Counted from the first letter of the stretch, positions 1-7,597 are shown. The stretch is 9,370 bases of DNA from Flavobacteriia bacterium (GCA_011330545.1 DRQI01000333.1:1-9370), one strand, 5' to 3'. Notes: generated by a model not told the origin, from the sequence alone. Translations and numbers: made by a program.

Positions 1-420
1 AGTATTATAGCTAGCTTTGCTTAACGGAATGCCGAGAAAACGGATACTGTCTTTTTCTTCTGTTACCGAGCCTAACTTTTTATTAATAGTACCCAATTCT
101 AATTTTAGCGCTTCTATTTCACTTTTTTGGGCGGCAACTACTTTTTGGATGTCTAATAATTTTTTCCTTCCTGATTTTAAAGAATCGAGAATATTGTTTT
201 TAAACTTAAACAGATGGTTTACTTTCACAGTCTTATAGCGTTGTCCGGTATTTGGGTCAGTCCATTTAAATGATTTCTTATACAGGTAATCAAATTGACT
301 TTCAATGTTTCCACTATTTAAAGAGCCTTCATTTGCTGCGCTACCCGCGTTTTGTGAAAAGGCAATAAGAGAAGTAAATAAAAGGAAAATAAATGAGATA
401 AATATCTTAGATAATTTCAT
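1..420 (-). CDS. Exported coiled-coil protein, C-terminus beyond the left edge
   Basis: The ATG is at 420-418 and the frame stays open to base 1, giving 140 visible residues. Residues 1-23 form a signal peptide with Lys-3 and Lys-5, a Phe/Leu/Ile-rich core and an AFSQ end. Residues 24-70 are a short polar stretch. Residues about 72-125 are a Lys/Glu/Leu-rich helix with heptad-like spacing, likely a coiled coil. The last visible residues (FLGIPLSKASYNT) resemble the segment that precedes a transmembrane helix in a small flavobacterial protein family of about 200 residues. From memory, members of that family are often labelled 'tRNA (guanine-N1)-methyltransferase', but nothing here looks like a TrmD SPOUT fold, so that label should not be transferred. 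Expected but not visible: a membrane helix and a second charged helix. The gene lies 82 bases downstream of the E1 gene and has its own promoter-like box. The function is unknown. Confidence 0.8.
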   Translation of the reverse strand, partial: MKLSKIFISFIFLLFTSLIAFSQNAGSAANEGSLNSGNIESQFDYLYKKSFKWTDPNTGQRYKTVKVNHLFKFKNNILDSLKSGRKKLLDIQKVVAAQKSEIEALKLELGTINKKLGSVTEEKDSIRFLGIPLSKASYNT

Positions 421-451
421 TATGGTTAAAATTTAGAGTTTAAAGGGTTTT

Positions 452-483
452 CAAAAGTAAATAAATAGTTCTAAACTAGAAAA
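452..483 (-). promoter_or_regulatory. Candidate Bacteroidota-type promoter for the coiled-coil gene
   Basis: On the minus strand, TACTTTTG (459-452) matches the Bacteroidota -7 consensus TAnnTTTG exactly. A weak -33-like TTTT lies at 483-480, 20 bases upstream, where the consensus would be TTTG. The -7 box is about 31 bases before the ATG at 420, which leaves room for a short leader. The call rests on consensus matching in AT-rich DNA, so chance matches are possible. Confidence 0.4.
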
Positions 484-502
484 CTAAAAATTAAAAAACG
501 TT

Positions 503-2917
503 TTAATATAATTTTTTATACAGGGTAGGGTTTGCTTCGTGCATTATGTTATAAATACCTTCAAAAATATCCTCAACAGAGGGTTTTGAAAAATAATCGC
601 CATCAGTTCCGTATGCCGTCCTATGGTTTTTAGCGGTAATTGTAATGGGTTTACTGTCAAGGTATTCATAGGCATTTTGTGTATTTATAATTTCATTGAG
701 TAGGTAAGCAGAGGCACCTCCGGGAACATCTTCATCAATAATGGCTAACCTATTGGTTTTTTGCAGGCTTTTTATAACATCGTGCTGTAAGTCAAAGGGC
801 ATTAATGTCTGTGCATCGATAATTTCAACTTCTATGCCAACTTGAGCCAATTCTTTAGCGGCTTCTTCTACAAGTTTAAGGGTAGACCCATAAGAAACAA
901 TGGTAATGTCATCGCCTTCTTTAACAGTTTCTACAACGCCTATGGGAGTTGTAAAAGTACCTATATTATTGGGTAATTTTTCCTTAAGGCGGTATCCGTT
1001 AAGGTTTTCAACAATTAAAGCAGGTTCATCACTTTGTAAAAGGGTATTGTAAAAACCGGCGGCTTTGGTCATATTTCTCGGCGTTAAGATATAGATACCC
1101 CGTAATAGGTGAATAATGGCTCCCATGTGTGAACCTGAATGCCAAATACCTTCTAAGCGGTGGCCCCGGGTGCGAATAATTAAAGGTGCTTTTTGTTTGC
1201 CAAAACTCCGGTAACGTAAGGTGGCTAAATCGTCACTTAAAATCTGTAAGCCGTATAATAGATAATCTAAATACTGAATTTCTGCAATAGGCCTAAACCC
1301 ACGCATGGCCAAGCCAATTCCTTGCCCCATAATGGTAGCCTCCCGTATTCCGGTATCGCTTATCCTTAAGAGTCCGTATTTTTCTTGCAAACCTTCGAGG
1401 CCTTGGTTTACATCACCTATTTTACCGGTATCTTCGCCAAAAATGACAACTTCATTGTACTTAGAAAGAATACTGTCAAAATTATTTTTTAAGATGATTC
1501 GCGCATCGACAACTTCGGCATTTTCATCATAAGTAGGGGTTATTTCTTTAATGGTTTTGGCGTTATTTTTAATCTCGCTGTAAAGGTGTGAACTGTATTT
1601 ACTGTATTGCTCTTTGGTATACGCTTGTATCCATTGTTGTAATTGTATTTTTTCGGGGCTTGTAGTATCAGTTAAGTAGATGAGGCTTCTTCTGGCAGTA
1701 GAGAGTACGTCTTTTTTTGACGGGTCTTTAATGGTTGCCAAATCATTTCGCAATTTTATAATAAAAGCTTTATTATCACTTTTTTCAGCTACATTTCCGA
1801 GTAAGCCCAGTACTTGTTTCTGCGCTTGAATAATCTCTTGCAAGTAATTACTCCATGCAGTCCTTCGGGCAGCATTTACTGTTTTTTTTGCTTCTTTTTC
1901 TATGGCAATTAATTCTTCTTCATTTTCAAAAACACTGAGTATCCATTCGCGCATTTTGGCATTACAATCATGGGCAATTTCCCATTGCAAGCGTGCTTCG
2001 TCTTTATAGCGTTCGTGCGAGCCCGAAGTAGAATGCCCTTGCGGCTGTGTCAATTCTTTTACATGGATTAAAACGGGTACATGTTCATTTCTTGCAATTG
2101 TTGATGCTTGATTATAGACATCTATTAATTTAGAATAATCCCAACCGTTTACCGTAAAAATCTCATAGCCTTTATTTTTTTCGTCACGTTGAAATCCTTT
2201 TAAAATTTCTGAAATACTTTCTTTTGTTGTGTGGTATTTTGCCGGAACGGAAATGCCGTATTCATCATCCCAAACACTAATTACCAACGGTACTTGTAAG
2301 ACTCCGGCAGCATTGATAGTTTCAAAAAAATGGCCTTCAGAAGTACTGGCATTGCCAATAGTGCCCCATGCAATTTCATTGCCGTTATCAGAAAAAAGGG
2401 TGGCATTGGGCAGGCCTTTGAGGTTTCTATAGAGTTTTGAGGCTTGTGCCAATCCTAATAAACGCGGCATTTGGCCGGCGGTAGGAGAGATATCGGCACT
2501 TATATTTTTTTGTTGAAGAAGGTTTTTCCAACTTCCATCGTCATTTAATGTATGCGTGGCAAAATGGCCTCCCATTTGCCTTCCTGCCGCTTGAGGTTCG
2601 GCTTTTATATCGGCATGGGCGTATAAACCGGCAAAAAATTGTTCGGGGGTCAATTTGCCAATCGCCATCATAAACGTTTGGTCTCTGTAATAACCTGACC
2701 GCCAATCGCCATTTTTAAAGGCTTTTGCCATTGCCAATTGCGGAACTTCTTTTCCACCGCCAAAAATTCCGAATTTTGCTTTTCCGGTAAGCACCTCCCT
2801 ACGCCCTAATAAACTACATTCCCTGCTAGTTACGGCAATCTTATAATCGTCTAAGATTTCTTTTTTGAAATCTTGATAGGATATTTTTTGAGTACCGATA
2901 GCTGTTTTTTCTGACAT
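503..2917 (-). CDS. Fused 2-oxoacid dehydrogenase E1 component (alpha + beta in one chain), ThDP-dependent
   Basis: This cytoplasmic enzyme decarboxylates a 2-oxo acid on thiamine diphosphate and passes the acyl group to the lipoyl arm of an E2 partner. The chain has 804 residues. Residues about 20-330 are E1alpha-like: the substrate-channel segment SGYYRDQTFMMAIG (74-87), GRQMGGHF (112-119), the cofactor region GNASTSEG (188-195) with DDEYGIS (217-223), and the loop GHSTSGSHERY (294-304) carrying the conserved His-295. Residues about 330-465 are a linker. Residues about 465-804 are E1beta-like: GEDTG (494-498), catalytic Glu-526 in DTGIREATIMG, His-593 in WHSGSH, and the C-terminal transketolase domain with DAQTLMPFD (701-709) and IDEDVPGG (727-734). 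Bacteroidota commonly carry this single-chain form. Whether the substrate is pyruvate or a branched-chain 2-oxo acid cannot be read from the sequence. No E2 or E3 gene is in the window. The ATG at 2917 is the first sensible start, and the promoter-like box just upstream supports it. Confidence 0.93.
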   Translation of the reverse strand: MSEKTAIGTQKISYQDFKKEILDDYKIAVTSRECSLLGRREVLTGKAKFGIFGGGKEVPQLAMAKAFKNGDWRSGYYRDQTFMMAIGKLTPEQFFAGLYAHADIKAEPQAAGRQMGGHFATHTLNDDGSWKNLLQQKNISADISPTAGQMPRLLGLAQASKLYRNLKGLPNATLFSDNGNEIAWGTIGNASTSEGHFFETINAAGVLQVPLVISVWDDEYGISVPAKYHTTKESISEILKGFQRDEKNKGYEIFTVNGWDYSKLIDVYNQASTIARNEHVPVLIHVKELTQPQGHSTSGSHERYKDEARLQWEIAHDCNAKMREWILSVFENEEELIAIEKEAKKTVNAARRTAWSNYLQEIIQAQKQVLGLLGNVAEKSDNKAFIIKLRNDLATIKDPSKKDVLSTARRSLIYLTDTTSPEKIQLQQWIQAYTKEQYSKYSSHLYSEIKNNAKTIKEITPTYDENAEVVDARIILKNNFDSILSKYNEVVIFGEDTGKIGDVNQGLEGLQEKYGLLRISDTGIREATIMGQGIGLAMRGFRPIAEIQYLDYLLYGLQILSDDLATLRYRSFGKQKAPLIIRTRGHRLEGIWHSGSHMGAIIHLLRGIYILTPRNMTKAAGFYNTLLQSDEPALIVENLNGYRLKEKLPNNIGTFTTPIGVVETVKEGDDITIVSYGSTLKLVEEAAKELAQVGIEVEIIDAQTLMPFDLQHDVIKSLQKTNRLAIIDEDVPGGASAYLLNEIINTQNAYEYLDSKPITITAKNHRTAYGTDGDYFSKPSVEDIFEGIYNIMHEANPTLYKKLY

Positions 2918-2940
2918 GTAGTATGCTGTTTTGACTTTTG

Positions 2941-2972
2941 CAAACGTACAATTTTTGGAGCAGAACTAAAAA
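2941..2972 (-). promoter_or_regulatory. Candidate promoter for the E1 gene
   Basis: TACGTTTG on the minus strand (2948-2941) matches TAnnTTTG exactly. A T-rich TTTTTAG (2972-2966) sits where the -33 element is expected, 17-20 bases upstream depending on which bases are counted. The box is 23 bases from the E1 ATG and lies in the 77-base gap after the barrel gene. E1 is therefore probably transcribed independently of the two envelope genes upstream, although readthrough cannot be excluded because no strong terminator is seen in the gap. Confidence 0.45.
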
Positions 2973-2994
2973 CCTACAAAGTGCCATTTTTCAA

Positions 2995-5805
2995 TTAGAA
3001 GAATCCCCTTCTCACTAAATTGATAATTTTGTTAGGGCTAATGGTCAATACAAATCTGATTTTAGTGCTATAATTGGGTAATGAAGGCTCAAAGCCTAAA
3101 CTTGATTGTAGTGGAAAATAAATTTCTAAAAAGTTATGGATAAAATTGAACCTGATACCACTGTCGTATCTAAAAATAGGGTTGATATTTCTGTTTTTGT
3201 AAAAACCGGCATCGGCGTACACTTCAATCCATCGCCAAATGCTAAAACTGCCATTGGTAGTAAACATCCACCGGTTGGCCGTAGGGTTTTCAAAAATAGA
3301 TTTAAACCCACCTTCGGCAATAATAATTTGCTGACTGAAAAAACCCGATTCTTCAGACCTTCCTAAAAAGTCGTAATCAAATAAATAATCGGTCGGCCTG
3401 TCTAACGCAAAATTGAAATACGTACTGGTAGTATTGTTGTATAAAAAAGTACCGAAAAAAGTCCTAAAATCAAATTGCCGATTTTTATCCGTAAGTTTTC
3501 GATACCTAAAATCAACAGAAAATTTACTAAAATTTTCACCAAATTGAAGGTCAAGAAAATATCTTAAATCGCGAATGATGTCGGGCTTAGAATACCCGTA
3601 CCTCAGGTTAAAAACCCTGTAATTATCAGATTCTAACGATGGGGCATTGGGTTCAGTTTCACGATCGATTAAAACATATCTGGCAAAGATTGATTTTCCG
3701 CCTACATCGCGTAAACTTTTGCGTTTAAACTCAATGCCGATATATGGCGTTAGGCTTTTATATGATAAATTAGGAGCATAGTGAAACAAACTGCCGCTAA
3801 TGCCTGAGGTAAATCTGTAGATAGGGGTTTCATCGGGCAAATATTGGTAAAATAACGAAAAACTACCTGTAAGTTGTTTGCCTTTTAATCCATAAGTAGG
3901 TACAAATTTATAGTTCCATTGCTTTTTAAAGACAGTTTTATTTGATAGTACTGCCCCTAATAATAAACCGTCATAAAAATTATAGTCGTATTCTAAATTG
4001 TAAAATAGCTGATTGTAATAAGGATTGTCTATATCTTTTAAAAAGCGGAATAAGATAGGCCTGTTTAAAATACTGGGGTTTAAATTTTTCCAGTTATTAT
4101 TTAAGTTTATCTCAGGATAATTATTTTCATAGTTTAATGACAACCTTGTAAAATCTCCTTTCGGGATAGTAATTGTTTTTGTACTGTCAATATCGGTAAG
4201 CCATTGTTTAAACTGTACTTTTTTATCTTTAATCCCGTAAAGGGCTATGGGTACCGTAAAATTTCGCTTATTTTTAATAATAATTTTTATCGAGTCATCA
4301 GTCTTTACTACTTTTTTGATGGTATAGTCTATTTTCTTTTTTGAATTCAAATAATCGCCAAAAAACCAACCGAGGTCTTTTGAGGTTTTTGAAGTTATGA
4401 TTTCTTTAAAAAGCCTGCTATTGGTTTTTTTACCCTTACTTTCGGTATAAAATTGTTTAATACTTTTAAAAACAATGCTGTCGTTTAAATAAGCGTCTAA
4501 ATATACTAAGCCAATGCCCGCTTTGTATTTATTGACAATTTTTCTGTTAAAGGTTGAGAGCGAATCTGCCCTTGTAGTCAATGCTTGGTCATAATTTTTT
4601 CGCATGGCAAATAGATTTACAAAGGCATATTTTTCATTGAAATTCAACTTTGCCAATTGATAACTTCTAATTCCCCAAATCTTTGAAATTTTACCCATGG
4701 CTTTTACATCAGGATAATATTTCTCTACATATTTAATCATTAAATAGGTTTGAATGCCATCTAATATCCAAGCATCATTTCTTCTATTGACCAAAATAGT
4801 ATTCTCTAAATACTTACGTGTCAAAACTTTAAACATTTTTATATCCCATTCAAAAGCCCCTGAAAACGGATTCAATATTTTAGGCAATTGATTTAAGCCG
4901 TAAATAGGGTTTTTGTCATAAGAAATTTTGTTTACCAATAATTTATCCTGCGGATAGGCGCCTAAATATTCTTCGATAAAGCCCACTTCCCGCGATACGA
5001 TATCCTGTTTTAATTGTCGGTTTAAATCAGTGCCGTTGAGGTTGGTGATTACTTCTACGGCATTTGTTTTAAAATGTAAAAAATCATTTAAAACATTGAT
5101 ATTTAATTCGATATCAATCCTATTTTTCCCCGTAAGGTGATAAGTGCTATTAGGAGGGTGGTCGTTTTTTGTTAAAGAGAGGTCGGTGTTCAGGTGAACG
5201 CCTTCAGGTATTGTAAACCTGATGTCATAATCTGCCGTATCCATATACAAATCATCCATATTCAAATTACTCATCAATTGCCATTGATTGTCATAAACTG
5301 CAGGTGTGATATACCAAAACCGTAAATTATAAGTGGTTTTATTTCTGCCATACCTTGTAAAGGCCGCATCAGGTATTTTAACAATATAGGTGAAGGCCAA
5401 CAAGGTAGAATCATTGGGTTGTAGCGGTTTATTCAATACAACACTGAATATATCAGGAGCATTTTTTACCGTAGACCATTGGGTAGCACTATAATTATTA
5501 GATACGCTTTTAATAACAGAATAGCCTCTTTTTTCCTCTTTAGCAAAATAGAGATTCTTATCGTAATCTTCAATGAGCCGTTTTGATAATGGCGTTCGCC
5601 GGTCTTTATATCCATTGGCCCAATTGTGGAAATAGAGGGTGTCTAAAATACGGTTGGTTTTATTAAAATACAGAATTTCTTGCTGAATTTGAATTTCCTT
5701 TTTTTCAAAATTTAAAGATGCATCAATCTTAATGATATTATTTTGAGCCTTACTTATAAAAGAAGGTATTAAAAACAATATGAATATGTACTTAGTAAAA
5801 TTCAA
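2995..5805 (-). CDS. Outer-membrane protein: catalytically dead M1 aminopeptidase-like module plus C-terminal beta-barrel
   Basis: The protein has 936 residues. Residues 1-20 are a signal peptide (Lys-5, hydrophobic core, SKA|Q). Residues about 25-250 resemble the beta-rich N-terminal domain of M1 peptidases (for example LYFHNWANGYKD). Residues about 260-490 resemble the M1 catalytic domain, but the zinc site is missing. Aligning KYLEN (331-335) and DAWILDGIQTYL (344-355) with the M1 pattern puts KVLTR (326-330) where HExxH should be and Asp-349 where the third ligand Glu sits. The GAMEN-like position reads YGLNQLP (302-308). Residues about 490-580 are a beta-rich linker. Residues about 600-936 have alternating aromatic and polar strands and end in Phe-Phe, as in BamA/FhaC-like outer-membrane barrels. 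The start is TTG: a TAA lies in frame at 5817-5815, no ATG lies between it and the signal peptide, and the TTG is one base after the nuclease stop. It is likely translationally coupled to the nuclease. Its role is unknown; scaffold, binding or export are all possible. Confidence 0.8.
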   Translation of the reverse strand: MNFTKYIFILFLIPSFISKAQNNIIKIDASLNFEKKEIQIQQEILYFNKTNRILDTLYFHNWANGYKDRRTPLSKRLIEDYDKNLYFAKEEKRGYSVIKSVSNNYSATQWSTVKNAPDIFSVVLNKPLQPNDSTLLAFTYIVKIPDAAFTRYGRNKTTYNLRFWYITPAVYDNQWQLMSNLNMDDLYMDTADYDIRFTIPEGVHLNTDLSLTKNDHPPNSTYHLTGKNRIDIELNINVLNDFLHFKTNAVEVITNLNGTDLNRQLKQDIVSREVGFIEEYLGAYPQDKLLVNKISYDKNPIYGLNQLPKILNPFSGAFEWDIKMFKVLTRKYLENTILVNRRNDAWILDGIQTYLMIKYVEKYYPDVKAMGKISKIWGIRSYQLAKLNFNEKYAFVNLFAMRKNYDQALTTRADSLSTFNRKIVNKYKAGIGLVYLDAYLNDSIVFKSIKQFYTESKGKKTNSRLFKEIITSKTSKDLGWFFGDYLNSKKKIDYTIKKVVKTDDSIKIIIKNKRNFTVPIALYGIKDKKVQFKQWLTDIDSTKTITIPKGDFTRLSLNYENNYPEINLNNNWKNLNPSILNRPILFRFLKDIDNPYYNQLFYNLEYDYNFYDGLLLGAVLSNKTVFKKQWNYKFVPTYGLKGKQLTGSFSLFYQYLPDETPIYRFTSGISGSLFHYAPNLSYKSLTPYIGIEFKRKSLRDVGGKSIFARYVLIDRETEPNAPSLESDNYRVFNLRYGYSKPDIIRDLRYFLDLQFGENFSKFSVDFRYRKLTDKNRQFDFRTFFGTFLYNNTTSTYFNFALDRPTDYLFDYDFLGRSEESGFFSQQIIIAEGGFKSIFENPTANRWMFTTNGSFSIWRWIEVYADAGFYKNRNINPIFRYDSGIRFNFIHNFLEIYFPLQSSLGFEPSLPNYSTKIRFVLTISPNKIINLVRRGFF

Positions 5806-5806
5806 G

Positions 5807-7054
5807 CTATATCTTTATAAATTTTAAAGGTTTCGAGGTATGCGAATCTTGCAATACCATATAGTAGATACCTCCGGTTAAATTGGTTGCGTCAATTGTT
5901 GTTATTGTTGAATTGACTTGAATACTTTTAATTTTTTGGCCGATACTATTATAGATAACAATGGTGTCATGTAATATACCGGCATCAATTTCTAACCTAA
6001 TCGCATCGGTAATTACATTGCCGTTTTTAAAATGAATATAATTATTTGATTGCAAATTGTCAGAAAGGTTTAAAACCTGATTGGTTTCCAGTTGCATTAC
6101 AACGGGTAAATGGTCGCTCATATTGTACAAACTATTCCTGATTGACTGCGAAAATTCAGTACCCGAACAAGAAGCATCATTAATATTGCCGTTAAAGCAA
6201 TTACCATTATTGCCATACGCCTTATAAGAATTGGCAACATAATGCAAAGAACCGCTATTTTGTAAATTTTCTGAGATTAAGATAAAATCAAAACGGTCGT
6301 CCAATCCGCCACCGGCACCAAAATTACTAAACCCTGAATTTGAAACCCGGGTAGACTGTGTATGAATATCTTGAAAATTAGCATTTACATGCCAACTACC
6401 GGGGCGGTTAATAGGGTCTTTTAAAATAACGAGGTTCGTAGGGTCTAATAATTCTTGATAGGCACTCTCGCTCGCTGTATAAAGGTTCAAATCTCCTGAA
6501 AAAACAATGAAATGATCAGAGGGTATTGATTCGAGTGCATTGGTAAGGTCTGATGCCATACTGGCACGCAGTTCTTCATTGGCGCTGCCTTGGCTCGATT
6601 TAAAATGAGTGACAAAAACATCTAAAAAAATAGGATTGGTAGCGGCATCAGGTGTATGCAGCCTAAAAGCGTAATGATTAATGTCTCTTACCAAGGTAGT
6701 AATAATATCTTGGCTGTCTAAAATCAACTTATTTGAATTGTAAAACACCAATTGCTGTAAGTCGCTGTTAGGGTTCGATTGGTTCGATACAAATTGAGCC
6801 ATGGCATAACGGTTGTCTGCCGTTTGCAAAGAAGTATTCAAAATGGTATTGGCCCCTGCTTGCGATTGCAATTCACAAACCATAAACAAATCAGGTTGGT
6901 AATCATCTAAAATTGTTTTTAAAATGTCAGCCCTATTGGATGGGGGAGCTTCCGGAAAATCCAATAAATTGTAAAACATCGTATTGATAACCTCTTGCGA
7001 ATAGGTTTGCGAGACTGAAAATAAAAAAAATAGAAGTACTAAAAAATTCTTCAT
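5807..7054 (-). CDS. Secreted endonuclease/exonuclease/phosphatase-family enzyme with T9SS sorting domain
   Basis: The protein has 415 residues. Residues 1-20 are a clear signal peptide (MKNF, Leu/Phe core, TYSQ). Residues about 21-325 are an EEP (DNase I-like) fold with the whole active-site set visible: Asn-29 in FYNLLDF, Glu-61 in VCELQS, His-150 in VTHFKSS, Asp-188 and Asn-190 in SGDLN, Asp-256 in DDRFDFIL, and Asp-314/His-315 in MSDHLPVV. The fold cleaves phosphodiester bonds with a divalent metal; nucleic acid is the likeliest substrate, but related proteins act on phospholipids or phosphates. Two Cys (287 and 296) lie close together in an insertion before the last motif and could form a disulfide outside the cell. 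Residues about 340-415 match a type A T9SS C-terminal domain, with IYNSIGQKIKS, LTGGIYYMVL and terminal KFIKI, so the enzyme should be exported to the surface or medium. It is the first gene of the pair with the barrel protein, whose start is one base after this TAG stop. Confidence 0.9.
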   Translation of the reverse strand: MKNFLVLLFFLFSVSQTYSQEVINTMFYNLLDFPEAPPSNRADILKTILDDYQPDLFMVCELQSQAGANTILNTSLQTADNRYAMAQFVSNQSNPNSDLQQLVFYNSNKLILDSQDIITTLVRDINHYAFRLHTPDAATNPIFLDVFVTHFKSSQGSANEELRASMASDLTNALESIPSDHFIVFSGDLNLYTASESAYQELLDPTNLVILKDPINRPGSWHVNANFQDIHTQSTRVSNSGFSNFGAGGGLDDRFDFILISENLQNSGSLHYVANSYKAYGNNGNCFNGNINDASCSGTEFSQSIRNSLYNMSDHLPVVMQLETNQVLNLSDNLQSNNYIHFKNGNVITDAIRLEIDAGILHDTIVIYNSIGQKIKSIQVNSTITTIDATNLTGGIYYMVLQDSHTSKPLKFIKI

Positions 7055-7063
7055 GACATCTTA

Positions 7064-7080
7064 TAATTTGGTGCAAATTA
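7064..7080. promoter_or_regulatory. Perfect 7-bp inverted repeat upstream of the nuclease gene
   Basis: TAATTTG (7064-7070), spacer GTG, and CAAATTA (7074-7080) form a perfect 17-base inverted repeat, ending 10 bases before the nuclease ATG at 7054. A third copy of the half-site, TAATTTG, is at 7098-7104. The placement suits a dimeric regulator's operator or overlap with the promoter. The half-sites are AT-rich, so chance is a real alternative. Confidence 0.35.
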
Positions 7081-7509
7081 GAAATAATTGAACTAAATAA
7101 TTTGAATATTAAAAATAATTTTAAAAAATTAAATAGCTTCTGACAGTAGGAATTAGAAATGGCTAATTGTTGTATTAGCGAATAAGATTAACGGAGTTTA
7201 TTAACAATTTACAATACTTATCAACATTCTTAACACATTTTTAACATTTTTTTTACTTTTACCACAATAGTAGAAGTAGTTGCTATGTCGCTAAATTCAT
7301 GAAAGTAATATCTCAAAAATATTTTTTCATTCTTTTTTAACTTTCATCTCCTAGAAGATGATGTTTTCCGTCATAACAATTGTTTGGTAATACTATTTAT
7401 ATGTCATAAAGTAAAAAAATACATTTTTGACTAATGAAAAGAAGTGTAGATAAAATTAAAATTTAATGGTTAAAAATTTTAAATAAGCTCATATATAAAA
7501 TATGAAAAA

Positions 7510-7553
7510 CCCCAAGTTATAGAAAACGTTTGAGAGCATTACTATAACCGGGG
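7510..7553 (+). promoter_or_regulatory. Imperfect stem-loop in the presumed adhesin leader
   Basis: The left arm is CCCC (7510-7513), AA, GTTATAG (7516-7522). The right arm is CTATAAC (7542-7548), C, GGGG (7550-7553). This gives 11 base pairs, interrupted by a 2x1 internal loop, around a 19-base loop. GC-rich arms are conspicuous in such AT-rich DNA. The structure ends 44 bases before the ATG at 7598 and no U-tract follows, so it is not a simple terminator. It could be an RNA leader element or a long protein-binding site. No known riboswitch class was recognised. Confidence 0.45.
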
Positions 7554-7597
7554 CGGCATCATGAATAATTAATAATTACAAGTAAAAATCAATTAAC

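Larger units (their letters stand above)
7055..7597. other. Divergent intergenic region, no gene seen
   Basis: This AT-rich 543-base region lies between the divergent nuclease and adhesin genes. No open frame in it looks coding and no tRNA or rRNA is visible. It holds an inverted repeat next to the nuclease start (7064-7080), a cluster of TTAACA-like hexamers (7201-7246), a small 6-bp hairpin (TCATCT 7344-7349 / AGATGA 7356-7361), and a long imperfect hairpin in the adhesin leader (7510-7553). No convincing TAnnTTTG promoter was found for either gene. The nearest matches are CTAATTTG on the minus strand at 7081-7074 region and AACGTTTG on the plus strand at 7525-7532. Confidence 0.7.

Noticed and set aside
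17..238. Plus-strand open frame of 73 codons
   Set aside because: It lies opposite the coiled-coil gene, which has a clear signal peptide and family resemblance on the minus strand.
466..478. Small hairpin TAGTT-CTA-AACTA as a terminator for the E1 gene
   Set aside because: It has only five AT-rich pairs, a three-base loop and no strong following T-tract on the minus strand, and it overlaps the spacer of the promoter-like box.
3126..3366. Open frames on both strands inside the barrel gene
   Set aside because: They overlap the barrel-coding region in other frames, have low-complexity or unnatural protein sequences and no start context. They are by-products of the real gene.
7219..7227. DnaA-box-like TTATCAACA
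   Set aside because: It is one mismatch from the consensus, single, with no cluster of boxes and no dnaA or dnaN nearby, so an origin is not supported.
7525..7532. AACGTTTG as the -7 box of the adhesin promoter
   Set aside because: It misses the first T of TAnnTTTG and has no TTTG at the expected -33 distance. It lies in the hairpin loop, so it is mentioned only as a possibility.
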